Source: Sulfurospirillum sp. UBA6810 (GTDB lineage: Bacteria > Campylobacterota > Campylobacteria > Campylobacterales > Sulfurospirillaceae). From it: 10,402 bases of DNA. Of the stretch, positions 1 through 6,783 are shown piece by piece. The position numbers and the translations under genes are program-made. The notes beneath the pieces were generated by a model. It did no database searches and was not told the DNA's origin. It was given only the letters and a program-made list of their open reading frames with translations. The stretch spans positions 1 to 10,402 of the forward strand of contig DKEY01000001.1 of the NCBI GenBank assembly GCA_002469305.1, given 5' to 3'. Within the stretch, counting starts at the first letter, position 1, and each line of letters opens with the position of its first letter.

Positions 1-741
1 AGAGTAGCTATCCATATACGCTTTTAAAAATGGCTTACTCACAACAGCGTCCATATAACCATTTTGCATATATACATCTTTGACACGCTCAGAGTCATAC
101 TCCAAGTCTGTTAAACGAAGTTTTCCATCATTGAAACCCCACATCCAAGGTAAAAATTCTTCACTTTTATTTGCTATCATAGGTTCAACATCATCATAAT
201 CAAGATTGCTTGCTCCACACATATTAATCTCTTTTATAAATATCTCTTCCCCTCTATTGATGATAAACTTTACACTAAGAGCTGTTTGACTTAACTCTTC
301 TTTATCTGCTTCAACAACTGTATCAAAGTATCCTTTTGCTTCATAGTGCTTGATGATAGCTTTTTTAGACTGTTCTAATTTTTCGGCATCATATATCTCA
401 CCTTTTTTAACACCCGCTATACCTAAAATCTCTGTTTTGTCATTTTCACTCACACCCTCAACATCAACATTTGCTATCGTTGGTTTCTCTTTAAAGTGAA
501 ATATCAGTTTTCCCTCACCTGTATCTTCAACCCAAATATCTTCAAAATACTTTTGTTTATAGAGTGTCTTAATGGCATTGTCGATTGTTTCTATATCAAC
601 TGAATCACCCGCAGAAATTCCTATCATTTCAGATGCTACCTCTGGCGATAGATGAACTAGTCCTTCAAACTCAAGGGTCTTAACAGCAGCTCCAAAAACT
701 GAAGTTGCCGTAATCAAACAAGCCACTAATAATTTGTTCAT
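1..741 (-). CDS. bamA: Outer membrane protein assembly factor BamA, N-terminal part (cut by left edge)
   Basis: BamA is the outer-membrane barrel with periplasmic POTRA domains that folds and inserts other outer-membrane proteins. The reverse strand is open for 247 codons from ATG at 741 to base 1, still in frame, so only the N-terminal third is present and the barrel lies outside. Residues 1-18 form a signal peptide (basic start, hydrophobic core, SVFGA cleavage region). Three POTRA-like units follow at about 20-88, 89-165 and 166-247. Each starts with a strand such as KTLEFEG or IANVDVEG, and the second and third contain the typical G-Y pair (EAKGYFD, MQNGYMD). The start at 741 is preferred because AGGA lies 8 nt upstream; an ATG at 745 is out of frame and soon stops. 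The gene is divergent from tyrA. The family is clear. Paralogues such as TamA cannot be fully excluded without the barrel. Confidence 0.9.
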   Translation of the reverse strand, partial: MNKLLVACLITATSVFGAAVKTLEFEGLVHLSPEVASEMIGISAGDSVDIETIDNAIKTLYKQKYFEDIWVEDTGEGKLIFHFKEKPTIANVDVEGVSENDKTEILGIAGVKKGEIYDAEKLEQSKKAIIKHYEAKGYFDTVVEADKEELSQTALSVKFIINRGEEIFIKEINMCGASNLDYDDVEPMIANKSEEFLPWMWGFNDGKLRLTDLEYDSERVKDVYMQNGYMDAVVSKPFLKAYMDSYS

Positions 742-827
742 ACATACAGTCCTAATTTTGTTTTTTTAATAAAGTAGTTATAATACCATCTTTAGAATTA
801 ATTAACATTAAATTAGGATGAAAAGTC
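742..827. promoter_or_regulatory. Divergent bamA/tyrA promoter region
   Basis: This 86-bp intergenic stretch separates the divergent bamA and tyrA starts. On the plus strand a perfect TATAAT lies at 779-784, after a T-rich stretch (756-767) of the kind often found in place of a clear -35 in Campylobacterota. Transcription would start near 791, giving a leader of about 37 nt for tyrA. On the minus strand TATTAT (complement of 780-785) is the best -10 for bamA and is almost fully superimposed on the tyrA -10. Ribosome sites are AGGA at 815-818 for tyrA and AGGACT (complement of 748-753) for bamA. These are motif readings only. Confidence 0.6.
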
Positions 828-1655
828 ATGAAAGTTGGTATAGTTGGACTTGGTCTTATGGGTGGCTCTTTAGGTTTAGCCCTTCAAGACACAAAGCTGG
901 TTTCTCATATATTGGGATATAGTAGAAATTTAACTACATGTGAAGAAGCTTTGGAGCTGGGACTAGTACATGAAATAGCATCTTTCAATGAGATAAAAGA
1001 GTGTGATATCATTTTTCTAGCTATTCCTGTTGAAGCTATCATAGATACTTTGCAACTTCTAAAAGATGTAGGGGAACATACTACTATCGTAGATTTGGGA
1101 AGTACAAAAGCTGAAATCATTAAAAATGTTCCGCCACAAATAAGAGGAAATTTTATAGCAGCTCACCCGATGTGTGGTACTGAAAAATTTGGCCCAAGTG
1201 CAGCTTTTAAAACTCTCTATCAAGACCAGATAGTAGTCTTTTGTGATACAAAACATAGTGATGACTTTCACAAAGACAGAGCAACGCAGATATTTTCACA
1301 CATAGGTATGAAAATTGTTTTTATGGATGAAACTGCCCATGATAAACATGCTTCTTTTATATCGCACTTGCCACATATCATCAGCTATGCTTTAGCAAAC
1401 AGTGTTATAGGACAAGAAGATCCAAAAAGTATCTTACTGCTTGCCGCAGGTGGATTTAGAGGGATGAGTCGTTTAGCTAAAAGTTCTCCTACTATGTGGG
1501 CAGATATCTTTAAACAAAATCGTGAAAATCTACTCAGTTCTATTGCTATATTTGAGAAAGAGTTAGAGAAATCAAAACAAATGATTATGGATGAGAAGTG
1601 GGATGAGTTAGAGCAGTGGATGGCAAATGCCACTACTCTTCATAAGATTTTATAA
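828..1655 (+). CDS. tyrA: Prephenate dehydrogenase (TyrA)
   Basis: TyrA oxidatively decarboxylates prephenate to 4-hydroxyphenylpyruvate with NAD(P)+, the committed step to tyrosine; it is cytosolic. The 275-residue protein has the usual size of a single-domain TyrA without chorismate mutase or ACT domain. A Rossmann nucleotide-binding loop GLGLMGGSLG is at 7-16. Active-site motifs follow in order: DLGSTK (89-94), AAHPMCG (111-117, substrate-region His113), SHLPH (179-183) and GGFRGMSRLA (208-217) with PTMWADI after it. These match the Ser, His, His and Arg positions known from Aquifex TyrA. Arogenate use cannot be ruled out from sequence. The start has AGGA 9 nt upstream. The gene is alone on the plus strand, and its last 23 bp overlap the end of batD on the other strand. 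Confidence 0.93.
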   Translation: MKVGIVGLGLMGGSLGLALQDTKLVSHILGYSRNLTTCEEALELGLVHEIASFNEIKECDIIFLAIPVEAIIDTLQLLKDVGEHTTIVDLGSTKAEIIKNVPPQIRGNFIAAHPMCGTEKFGPSAAFKTLYQDQIVVFCDTKHSDDFHKDRATQIFSHIGMKIVFMDETAHDKHASFISHLPHIISYALANSVIGQEDPKSILLLAAGGFRGMSRLAKSSPTMWADIFKQNRENLLSSIAIFEKELEKSKQMIMDEKWDELEQWMANATTLHKIL

Positions 1656-3048
1656 ACTTTACTATCTCTTTTTTATTAAGCTTGGTGGTTTTATCTTTAT
1701 ACAGATAATTCTCTATCAAGCTTATATACTCTTCGGCTTTTTTATCTTTATTTCTTATCTTCAAAAGTCGCTTTAGCAAACTCTTTTCACCAAAATCTTT
1801 TTCTCTTTTAAACTTTAATTTTGCTTTTAAAAAATAAAGCGTTAAAAAGCCAAAGGCTGTCATGATGCCTAAAAGATATCCGTACCAAAATCTATCTTCT
1901 TTTTCATTTACAAAAATTTTCTCTTGCTGTTTCTTTGGAGCTTGTATAAATATCTCTTTTTCTAACTCTTTTTTTTCTACTTGTATATTAAATTTTTGTG
2001 ATTTTATAGTTTTTACTTTTGCCTCTTTTAGACTAAAGTAGGTAAATTCTATGGGATTTATAACAAAGTCTTTATCACTTGAGAGAGAAAGCTTTTGTTC
2101 AAATTCACCTTGAAGTTTATCTCCTACAATCTCACTTTTAATCACTGGTTTATCGCTAAAGATATTGGCTTTAGTATCTAACTTTATCTCATGTAAATCA
2201 TCAAAGTTTCCATAGCCTACAATTTTTACCGTCATATTTACATTTTCATTGCTCGCTATTTTATCCTTGTCTATACTTGCTATTATCTCAAAATCGCCAA
2301 CAAAATTTGTCCCCTCTAACTTCTTTACATGTAAGGTTTTTGCTTCACTAAAAACTCGCTTGTACTCTATGCTTCTTGTGAGCATATTAAACATATCTTG
2401 GGTGTAGCTATCAAGCCCTATATCAATTCGTGCAGGTTTTATCTCTATATCTCCAGCATGTTGTGCAAAAACGATATAGCTTATCTCATGAAGGATATAA
2501 TCTCCCTCAACTTTAGGATTTGTTTTTTTGCCTTCTTTTATCCAAAATCCATCAAAACTAGGCAGAGCAAAGCGTAAATCTCTTACCTTTATATCATTTC
2601 GGATTTTAAAAATATACCTAAGCACAACTCCTTCGTTTTGATAAGGGGTATCGTTACTTAGAGAGATATCTAAAAGATATGGAGTATTTTTAGAAGAAAC
2701 TTTTTTTACATGTAAGCTTAGCTGCTCTGTTTTTTCTAGCTTCCCATCAACTTCTATCTCATAGCTTGGAATGGCTATATTTGTACTTGGATAAAATTCA
2801 TACTGTTTTTGTATGACTCTTGTAACATTGCCGTTGATACTTTGGATATTTTGACTTTGGGAAGTTGATACTACTTCATTTCCCTCTATACTACTCAATT
2901 CTGGGAACTTTACCTCTTTGCCATTTGCAACTAAGATAAGTGCTACTCTATCTCCTGCTTGTATCTCATTTGAGCTTAAATGTGCACTCGCACTAAAAAG
3001 CGACTGCGCTAAACAAAGTATAAGTACAAATTTACCAACTATTTTCAA
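1633..3048 (-). CDS. batD: BatD, membrane-anchored periplasmic Bat protein
   Basis: BatD is a component of Bat (aerotolerance-type) operons. Its biochemical role is unknown, though it is thought to work with the vWA proteins BatA and BatB at the inner membrane. The 471-residue product has a signal peptide (1-22, ending SASA), a long beta-rich periplasmic part with about three Ig-like repeats (23-360), one membrane helix at about 388-407, then a basic cytoplasmic tail of about 60 residues. This architecture fits the family. The first two beta domains both end in LHVKK (112-116 and 239-243). The start is TTG, supported by AGAGGAG five bases upstream (complement of 3054-3060). The start overlaps the batBC stop by 17 bp, so translation is probably coupled. 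The 3' end overlaps tyrA. The C-terminal tail resembles that of the small operon protein at 5588-5947. Confidence 0.85.
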   Translation of the reverse strand: MKIVGKFVLILCLAQSLFSASAHLSSNEIQAGDRVALILVANGKEVKFPELSSIEGNEVVSTSQSQNIQSINGNVTRVIQKQYEFYPSTNIAIPSYEIEVDGKLEKTEQLSLHVKKVSSKNTPYLLDISLSNDTPYQNEGVVLRYIFKIRNDIKVRDLRFALPSFDGFWIKEGKKTNPKVEGDYILHEISYIVFAQHAGDIEIKPARIDIGLDSYTQDMFNMLTRSIEYKRVFSEAKTLHVKKLEGTNFVGDFEIIASIDKDKIASNENVNMTVKIVGYGNFDDLHEIKLDTKANIFSDKPVIKSEIVGDKLQGEFEQKLSLSSDKDFVINPIEFTYFSLKEAKVKTIKSQKFNIQVEKKELEKEIFIQAPKKQQEKIFVNEKEDRFWYGYLLGIMTAFGFLTLYFLKAKLKFKREKDFGEKSLLKRLLKIRNKDKKAEEYISLIENYLYKDKTTKLNKKEIVKFIKSYEE

Positions 3049-4690
3049 CGCTGCTCCTCTTTTGTATTTGCATTTTCATAGGTTGTGTTTTAAAGTTTTT
3101 TTCTTTCATTTTTTCTTCCCATTTTTTTGCTTCTATCTCACTCATCATCTTTTTATCTTTTTGTTCATTTGTACTATTTTGTTGCTCAGTTTTCTCTTGC
3201 TCTTTTTGGTCATTTTGCGACTCATTTTGTTTCTCTTGAGATTGGCTCTCTTTTTTTGCATCACTATTTTTTTGATTTTCTTGTTGCTTATCTTCTCTTT
3301 GTTCCTGTTTATCTTGGTTTTTATTTTCTTGGTTTTTCTGATTTTTTAAAAGCTCAAGATTATGTCTAGTATCTGCATCATCTTTTAGTTTAAGTGCTTC
3401 TTCATAGTTCTTGATAGCTTCATCATACTGTTTTAAAGCGGCATAAGTATTTCCAAGGTTGTGTAGCCTTTGATACTCATTTTCTTCTTTAAAGTTCTTT
3501 ATACTTTTATATCTTTCTAGTGCTTTTTCATACTCTTTATTTTTATAAAGAGCATTTGCTTCATTGTATCTTGCTTCACTTGAATCAAGCAAAGAGAACT
3601 CATGCGAAGCCTCTTCGTACTTTGCACTTTTATAGCTATCATTTGCTTTTTTTACATGTAAGAAATCAAGCAAGCCTGCATTTACGTCTTTGGATATAAA
3701 AAGAACTAAAAAAAGTAAAAAAAATCTCAAAGAGTTGAAGGATAAGAAGACAAGTATGCTCGCAAAAACTAAAGGATAAAGAAAAAGTTCTTGCGCCCCT
3801 TGATAGATATCTCTTTGTACTTTTTGTTTTGCACTTGCATCTCTTATTTGCATCACAAACAACTCAAGAGTGTTTGTATTGGAAGTAACACTAAGAAAAC
3901 TTCCATCACTGCTAGAAGCTACTTTAGCAATAGCATCATCTCTTTTTGATATAACAATATGTCCTTCACTATCTTTTATAAGCACCCCGTTTTCATCTTC
4001 TAAAGAGTCTCCTTGTTTTGTCCCAAGATTGAGTACATGTACTTTTAGATTATTTGCTTTTGCAAATTCTACACTCTCTTGTATCTCTTTTCCATCTGCG
4101 CCATCGCTTATCAAAAGTACATTGCCCTCTTGCGCATTGATGGCATCATATACCTTTTTTGTAGCACTAAGCGCACTCAAAATCGAACTTCCTTTTGCAC
4201 TGATAAACTCTGGATTTAAGTTCGATACTAAAAACTCTATACTTTTAAAATCCTCACTAAAAGGAGAAACTAAAAAAGCATCCGAACTAAAAGCTATCAC
4301 ACTGATTTTTGCCTCTTTTAACTCATCCATCACTTTAAAAATCAAGTGTTTTGCATACTCTAATCTTGTTGGAAAAATATCTTTTGCATTCATTGATTTT
4401 GAAATATCAAGAGCGATAACTAGATTGAAACCCTCCACTTCTTTTTCCTCTTTTTCCTCTTGAAGAACAACAGGCCTTGCTAGTGCTAGTATCATAAAAA
4501 TCAGAGCTACTAAAAGGATAAAAAGACGTGCTCGTTTACTGATAAATCCTCTTTGTTTAACAACTATTTTATCTAGAACTTCTTTTGAGAAAATTTCATT
4601 TATATCAAGTGTTCTTGCTTTTAAAAGCACGTAAAAAAGTGGGATTACCCCTATAAGAAGGTAAAGATACTCATGATGTACAAAACTCAT
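3032..4690 (-). CDS. batBC: BatB-BatC fusion: membrane vWA protein joined to TPR protein
   Basis: This 552-residue protein joins a BatB-type vWA protein to a BatC-type TPR protein. Helices are predicted at about 8-24 and 55-72, with a basic loop between them, which places the vWA domain (about 88-300) in the periplasm. The MIDAS metal site is complete in outline: D95-I-S97-K-S99, Ser in place of the usual Thr at GSS (167-169), and D196 in LLISDGAD. Two more hydrophobic segments at 303-318 and 321-335 end in VNA-G, then TPR-like repeats follow (about 350-440; the best is NLGNTYAALKQYDEAIKNYEEA). A Q/N/K/E-rich tract (450-513) precedes a conserved-looking tail containing EAKKWEEKM. ATG overlaps the batA stop as ATGA, with GGAG six bases upstream (complement of 4697-4700). 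vWA and TPR assignments are firm; the fusion name follows Bat usage. Confidence 0.88.
   Translation of the reverse strand: MSFVHHEYLYLLIGVIPLFYVLLKARTLDINEIFSKEVLDKIVVKQRGFISKRARLFILLVALIFMILALARPVVLQEEKEEKEVEGFNLVIALDISKSMNAKDIFPTRLEYAKHLIFKVMDELKEAKISVIAFSSDAFLVSPFSEDFKSIEFLVSNLNPEFISAKGSSILSALSATKKVYDAINAQEGNVLLISDGADGKEIQESVEFAKANNLKVHVLNLGTKQGDSLEDENGVLIKDSEGHIVISKRDDAIAKVASSSDGSFLSVTSNTNTLELFVMQIRDASAKQKVQRDIYQGAQELFLYPLVFASILVFLSFNSLRFFLLFLVLFISKDVNAGLLDFLHVKKANDSYKSAKYEEASHEFSLLDSSEARYNEANALYKNKEYEKALERYKSIKNFKEENEYQRLHNLGNTYAALKQYDEAIKNYEEALKLKDDADTRHNLELLKNQKNQENKNQDKQEQREDKQQENQKNSDAKKESQSQEKQNESQNDQKEQEKTEQQNSTNEQKDKKMMSEIEAKKWEEKMKEKNFKTQPMKMQIQKRSSVENSW
3054..3060 (-). promoter_or_regulatory. 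Ribosome binding site for batD (supports TTG start)
   Basis: The reverse strand reads AGAGGAG here, followed by five bases and then TTG at 3048. A near-consensus Shine-Dalgarno at good spacing, with a signal peptide directly after it, supports the TTG start over any later ATG. The site lies inside the end of batBC. Confidence 0.75.
3152..3343 (-). other. Low-complexity Q/N/K/E/D-rich segment in the BatC part
   Basis: Residues 450-513 of the fusion are almost only Gln, Asn, Lys, Glu, Asp and Ser, with repeated NQ, KQE and EQ units. The stretch has no hydrophobic residues that could fold and should be a disordered, highly charged periplasmic linker between the TPR repeats and the C-terminal tail. 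The same bases give phenylalanine-rich shadow frames on the plus strand, which are not genes. Confidence 0.7.
3677..3733 (-). other. Signal-peptide-like junction between the BatB and BatC halves
   Basis: Residues 320-338 of the fusion read as a complete secretion signal: an Arg, a hydrophobic core (FFLLFLVLF) and V-N-A followed by Gly, which fits the small-x-small rule of signal peptidase I. It sits exactly where a separate BatC protein would begin. In the topology drawn from positive loops, the cut would fall on the periplasmic face. Whether it is cleaved or only acts as a fourth membrane helix cannot be told from sequence. Confidence 0.55.
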
Positions 4691-5595
4691 AAACGTCTCC
4701 CTCTTGTAAGAAAAATATAGATAAAAAATGAAAAAAATGCCACACTTAGTGGGTATATATAAAGATAGTTTATCTCAAAACTCTCTTTATCTCTTAACTC
4801 ACTTTTTTGGATTTGATCTATTTTTTCATATATCTCTTTTAAACCATCTGCATTGATGGAGTGAAAAAACTCTCCTCCACTTTGTTGTGCAATATCTTTT
4901 AAAGTTCTTGCATCAAACTCTCCATCTCTACCGATACCTATACTAAACACTTTTATATTTTCACTTTTTACAGCCCTTAGTGCTGCTTCATAAGGAATGG
5001 TTCCTGAAGTATTAAAACCATCTGTAAGTAAAACTACCGCTTTTTCTTTTGCTTTTGTATCTTTTAAAAGTCTGGTTGCAAGAAAGAGAGCATCTATCAT
5101 GGCTGTTTTATTTCCAGCAATTCCTTGTTCTATGTTTTTTAAAATCTCCGCACTACTTTTATGATCAAAACTAAGAGGTGAAGCAACATAAGCAAAATCG
5201 CCAAAGACGATGATACCTATGTGATCTCCTACTCTTTGTTCTATATAAGAAGATGCCATCTCTTTTGCTTTATCAAACTTATCACTTCTTTGCTCTACAC
5301 TAAAAAACCCTCTTGCACTTTTCACCATAGATTCACTCGTATCCATAAGCAAAACAACTGCATGTGCTGGTTTTGTTGCTGGTTGTACTTTTTTGGTTAT
5401 AGGAGAAGTCAGAGAAATTGTTAGTGCTAAAATACCGAGCCATTTTATAAAATGCACCAGATACTCTGTTTTTGCTACACTCTTTTGTCCATAAAGACTC
5501 ATATAAATAGTTGCATTTTTATGCTTACATGTAAAGGCACAAACTATGAAAATAATGATTATGAGAAATAAATATGGATACTGAAATTCAAACAT
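4687..5595 (-). CDS. batA: BatA, membrane-anchored vWA protein
   Basis: BatA is the first vWA-domain membrane protein of Bat operons. Its domain should bind a divalent metal and partner proteins, probably BatB and clients, in the periplasm. The 302-residue protein has membrane helices at about 8-22, 47-64 and 277-296. The vWA domain (about 77-265) has a full MIDAS site: D85-T-S87-E-S89, T164 in GNKTAMIDAL, and D192 in LLTDGFN. Basic residues between helices 1 and 2 and at the C-terminus (TRGRRL) agree with a periplasmic vWA domain. The start overlaps the end of the upstream small gene by 8 bp. Only a weak purine-rich ribosome site (GAAAGAG, four bases before ATG) is seen, so coupling is likely. 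The stop overlaps the batBC start as ATGA. BatA and BatB names rest on order and similarity of form. Confidence 0.88.
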   Translation of the reverse strand: MFEFQYPYLFLIIIIFIVCAFTCKHKNATIYMSLYGQKSVAKTEYLVHFIKWLGILALTISLTSPITKKVQPATKPAHAVVLLMDTSESMVKSARGFFSVEQRSDKFDKAKEMASSYIEQRVGDHIGIIVFGDFAYVASPLSFDHKSSAEILKNIEQGIAGNKTAMIDALFLATRLLKDTKAKEKAVVLLTDGFNTSGTIPYEAALRAVKSENIKVFSIGIGRDGEFDARTLKDIAQQSGGEFFHSINADGLKEIYEKIDQIQKSELRDKESFEINYLYIYPLSVAFFSFFIYIFLTRGRRL

Positions 5596-5947
5596 TGTAC
5601 TCTTTCAAAAATTGTTTTATCTTTTCTATTTCATCTTCACTAAAGTGCATTACTGTTTTTTTATATTTGTATTTTTCTAAAGTTGCTACAAGGACATCGA
5701 ATTTATCATCTTCCAAAATATTTATAGCTTTTGTGAGAGTGTATGCACTTCTTTTTGCATCATTTAAGTTTATATTTTTTAACTCTTGTATCATAAGTTC
5801 TCTAGGTGTTAGAATTTTCTTTTTAAAAACAACTCTTTTTAGAATATAAAAAACAATCAATATAAGACACATCATAAGTGCTAAAAAAAGATAAAGCGAG
5901 TAATCTGGAATTTCTAAGAGTCCTTTTATATCTTTTAAGCCTTGCAT
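5588..5947 (-). CDS. Small membrane protein of the bat operon, DUF4381-like
   Basis: This 119-residue protein has a short N-terminal part (LKDIKGLLEIP), one membrane helix at about 17-37 and a basic cytoplasmic C-terminal domain. Its place between the DUF58 gene and batA, its size and the L-K-D-I...P opening fit the DUF4381 proteins often found there, but the usual Trp-Pro-rich motif is absent, so this is a divergent match at best. The C-terminal pattern E-x-Y-x-Y-K-x9-E-I-x-K (91-109) is also found, without gaps, in the cytoplasmic tail of BatD (446-464). It may link membrane Bat proteins to cytoplasmic MoxR and DUF58 partners; that is inference. The start ATG shares one base with the DUF58 stop (TAATG), with TGAGG eight bases upstream. 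The gene is surely real given the overlaps on both sides. Confidence 0.75.
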   Translation of the reverse strand: MQGLKDIKGLLEIPDYSLYLFLALMMCLILIVFYILKRVVFKKKILTPRELMIQELKNINLNDAKRSAYTLTKAINILEDDKFDVLVATLEKYKYKKTVMHFSEDEIEKIKQFLKEYNV

Positions 5948-6783
5948 TAACGAAACCTCAATGCTTTTTCTAGTTTTACATATGGATTTTCATGTGTATA
6001 AATATCTACTATTTTTATTCCACATTTTCTTAGATGTTCTCTTGTGAGACTATCATGTTTTTTTAAGCTGGCTTGATAGTTTTTTATCTCATTTTTTTCA
6101 AATGCAACTTGCGTATTTTCAAAATTGATGGGATTTAAAATATCTATAAAACCTATTTCACTTGGTTTTTCTTCAAAAATATCTCTTACTTTTATAGCGA
6201 TAATTTCGTGTTTTTTACTCGCAGCACTAAGAGAGAAATTATCAAAAAAATCACTAATCAAAAAAACTAAAGAGCGTTTTTTTATATGATTTAAGAGATA
6301 GTCACTTACAAAATCTGCATCTAGTTTTTGTCCAAGAAAATTTTGACTCAATACTTTATCAACATTTGCTGTAATGCTGTTGTGATTTTTTTTAGAGAGA
6401 GATTGGTATAAAAGCTTATCGCTTAAGATAGCAAAAGAGAAAGAGTCTGCATTTTTAATTGCACTAAATCCAAGTAAACCTACTACTTCAGCTATAACGT
6501 CTTGTTTTAATTTTTTTGTACCAAAGTGTAAACTGCCACTTCCTAAAACTACTGCATGAAAATTTACTTCCTTACTTTCATAGTAGGAGCGTGTATGAAG
6601 TTCTCCACTCTTTGCACTAGAAAATGCATCAATTCTACGTATATTTTCTCCATATACATAAGGTGATATTTGAGCAAAGTCATACCCATCGCCTAAGATT
6701 TTAGAGTTGTTATTTCCTAACAAATCTCCAAAAATATACTTTTTTGATTTTAATATAATTTTTTCTAGCGAAACTTTTTTCAT
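5947..6783 (-). CDS. DUF58 family protein (vWA-like MoxR partner)
   Basis: DUF58 proteins are cytoplasmic vWA-like partners encoded next to MoxR ATPases. The 278-residue product has no signal or membrane helix. The family signature region is present at about 31-73: GDGYDF, then YGENIRRIDAFSSAKSG, then YYESKEVN, against the usual G-x-G-x-F ... G-D-x-x-R-x-I-D-W ... A-R-x-G pattern. The Trp after I-D is Ala53. The vWA-like part follows (about 74-200), with LVFLISDFFD at 172-181 matching the usual I-S-D-F strand. The metal-site motif D-x-S-x-S reads L80-G-S82-G-S84, so the key Asp is lost. ATG abuts the moxR stop (TAG-ATG) and no Shine-Dalgarno is visible before it, pointing to re-initiation after moxR. 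Family call is firm; loss of metal binding is inference. Confidence 0.85.
   Translation of the reverse strand: MKKVSLEKIILKSKKYIFGDLLGNNNSKILGDGYDFAQISPYVYGENIRRIDAFSSAKSGELHTRSYYESKEVNFHAVVLGSGSLHFGTKKLKQDVIAEVVGLLGFSAIKNADSFSFAILSDKLLYQSLSKKNHNSITANVDKVLSQNFLGQKLDADFVSDYLLNHIKKRSLVFLISDFFDNFSLSAASKKHEIIAIKVRDIFEEKPSEIGFIDILNPINFENTQVAFEKNEIKNYQASLKKHDSLTREHLRKCGIKIVDIYTHENPYVKLEKALRFR

Larger units (their letters stand above)
2325..5534. repeat. Dispersed palindrome TTACATGTAA, four exact copies
   Basis: Exact copies of the 10-bp palindrome TTACATGTAA lie at 2325-2334 and 2706-2715 (batD), 3652-3661 (batBC) and 5525-5534 (batA). A near copy, GTACATGTAC, is at 4033-4042 (batBC). Three copies encode LHVKK with the same Leu, His and Val codons; the batA copy is read in another frame (FTCK), so protein sequence alone does not explain it. 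At this base composition I would expect far fewer than one copy in 10 kb. I know no function for it. Confidence 0.5.

Noticed and set aside
718..729. Possible lipobox L-V-A-C near the BamA N-terminus
   Set aside because: The Cys is residue 8, leaving too little room for a lipoprotein signal, and a normal signal peptidase I site follows at about residue 18.
743..745. ATG four bases upstream of the chosen bamA start
   Set aside because: It is in another frame that stops after about 18 codons, and its spacing from AGGA is too short.
798..805. Palindrome TTAATTAA in the tyrA leader
   Set aside because: An 8-base A/T-only palindrome is expected by chance in an AT-rich intergenic region.
2918..3369. 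Phe/Leu-rich plus-strand frames across the batBC/batD junction
   Set aside because: They mirror the Lys/Glu/Gln-rich low-complexity tract on the true strand; the apparent membrane proteins are an artefact of base composition.
3870..4463. 197-codon open frame on the plus strand inside batBC
   Set aside because: It lies wholly antisense to the vWA-coding part, its protein is Ser/Phe-rich with no domain or clear ribosome site, and the opposite frame has clear MIDAS motifs.
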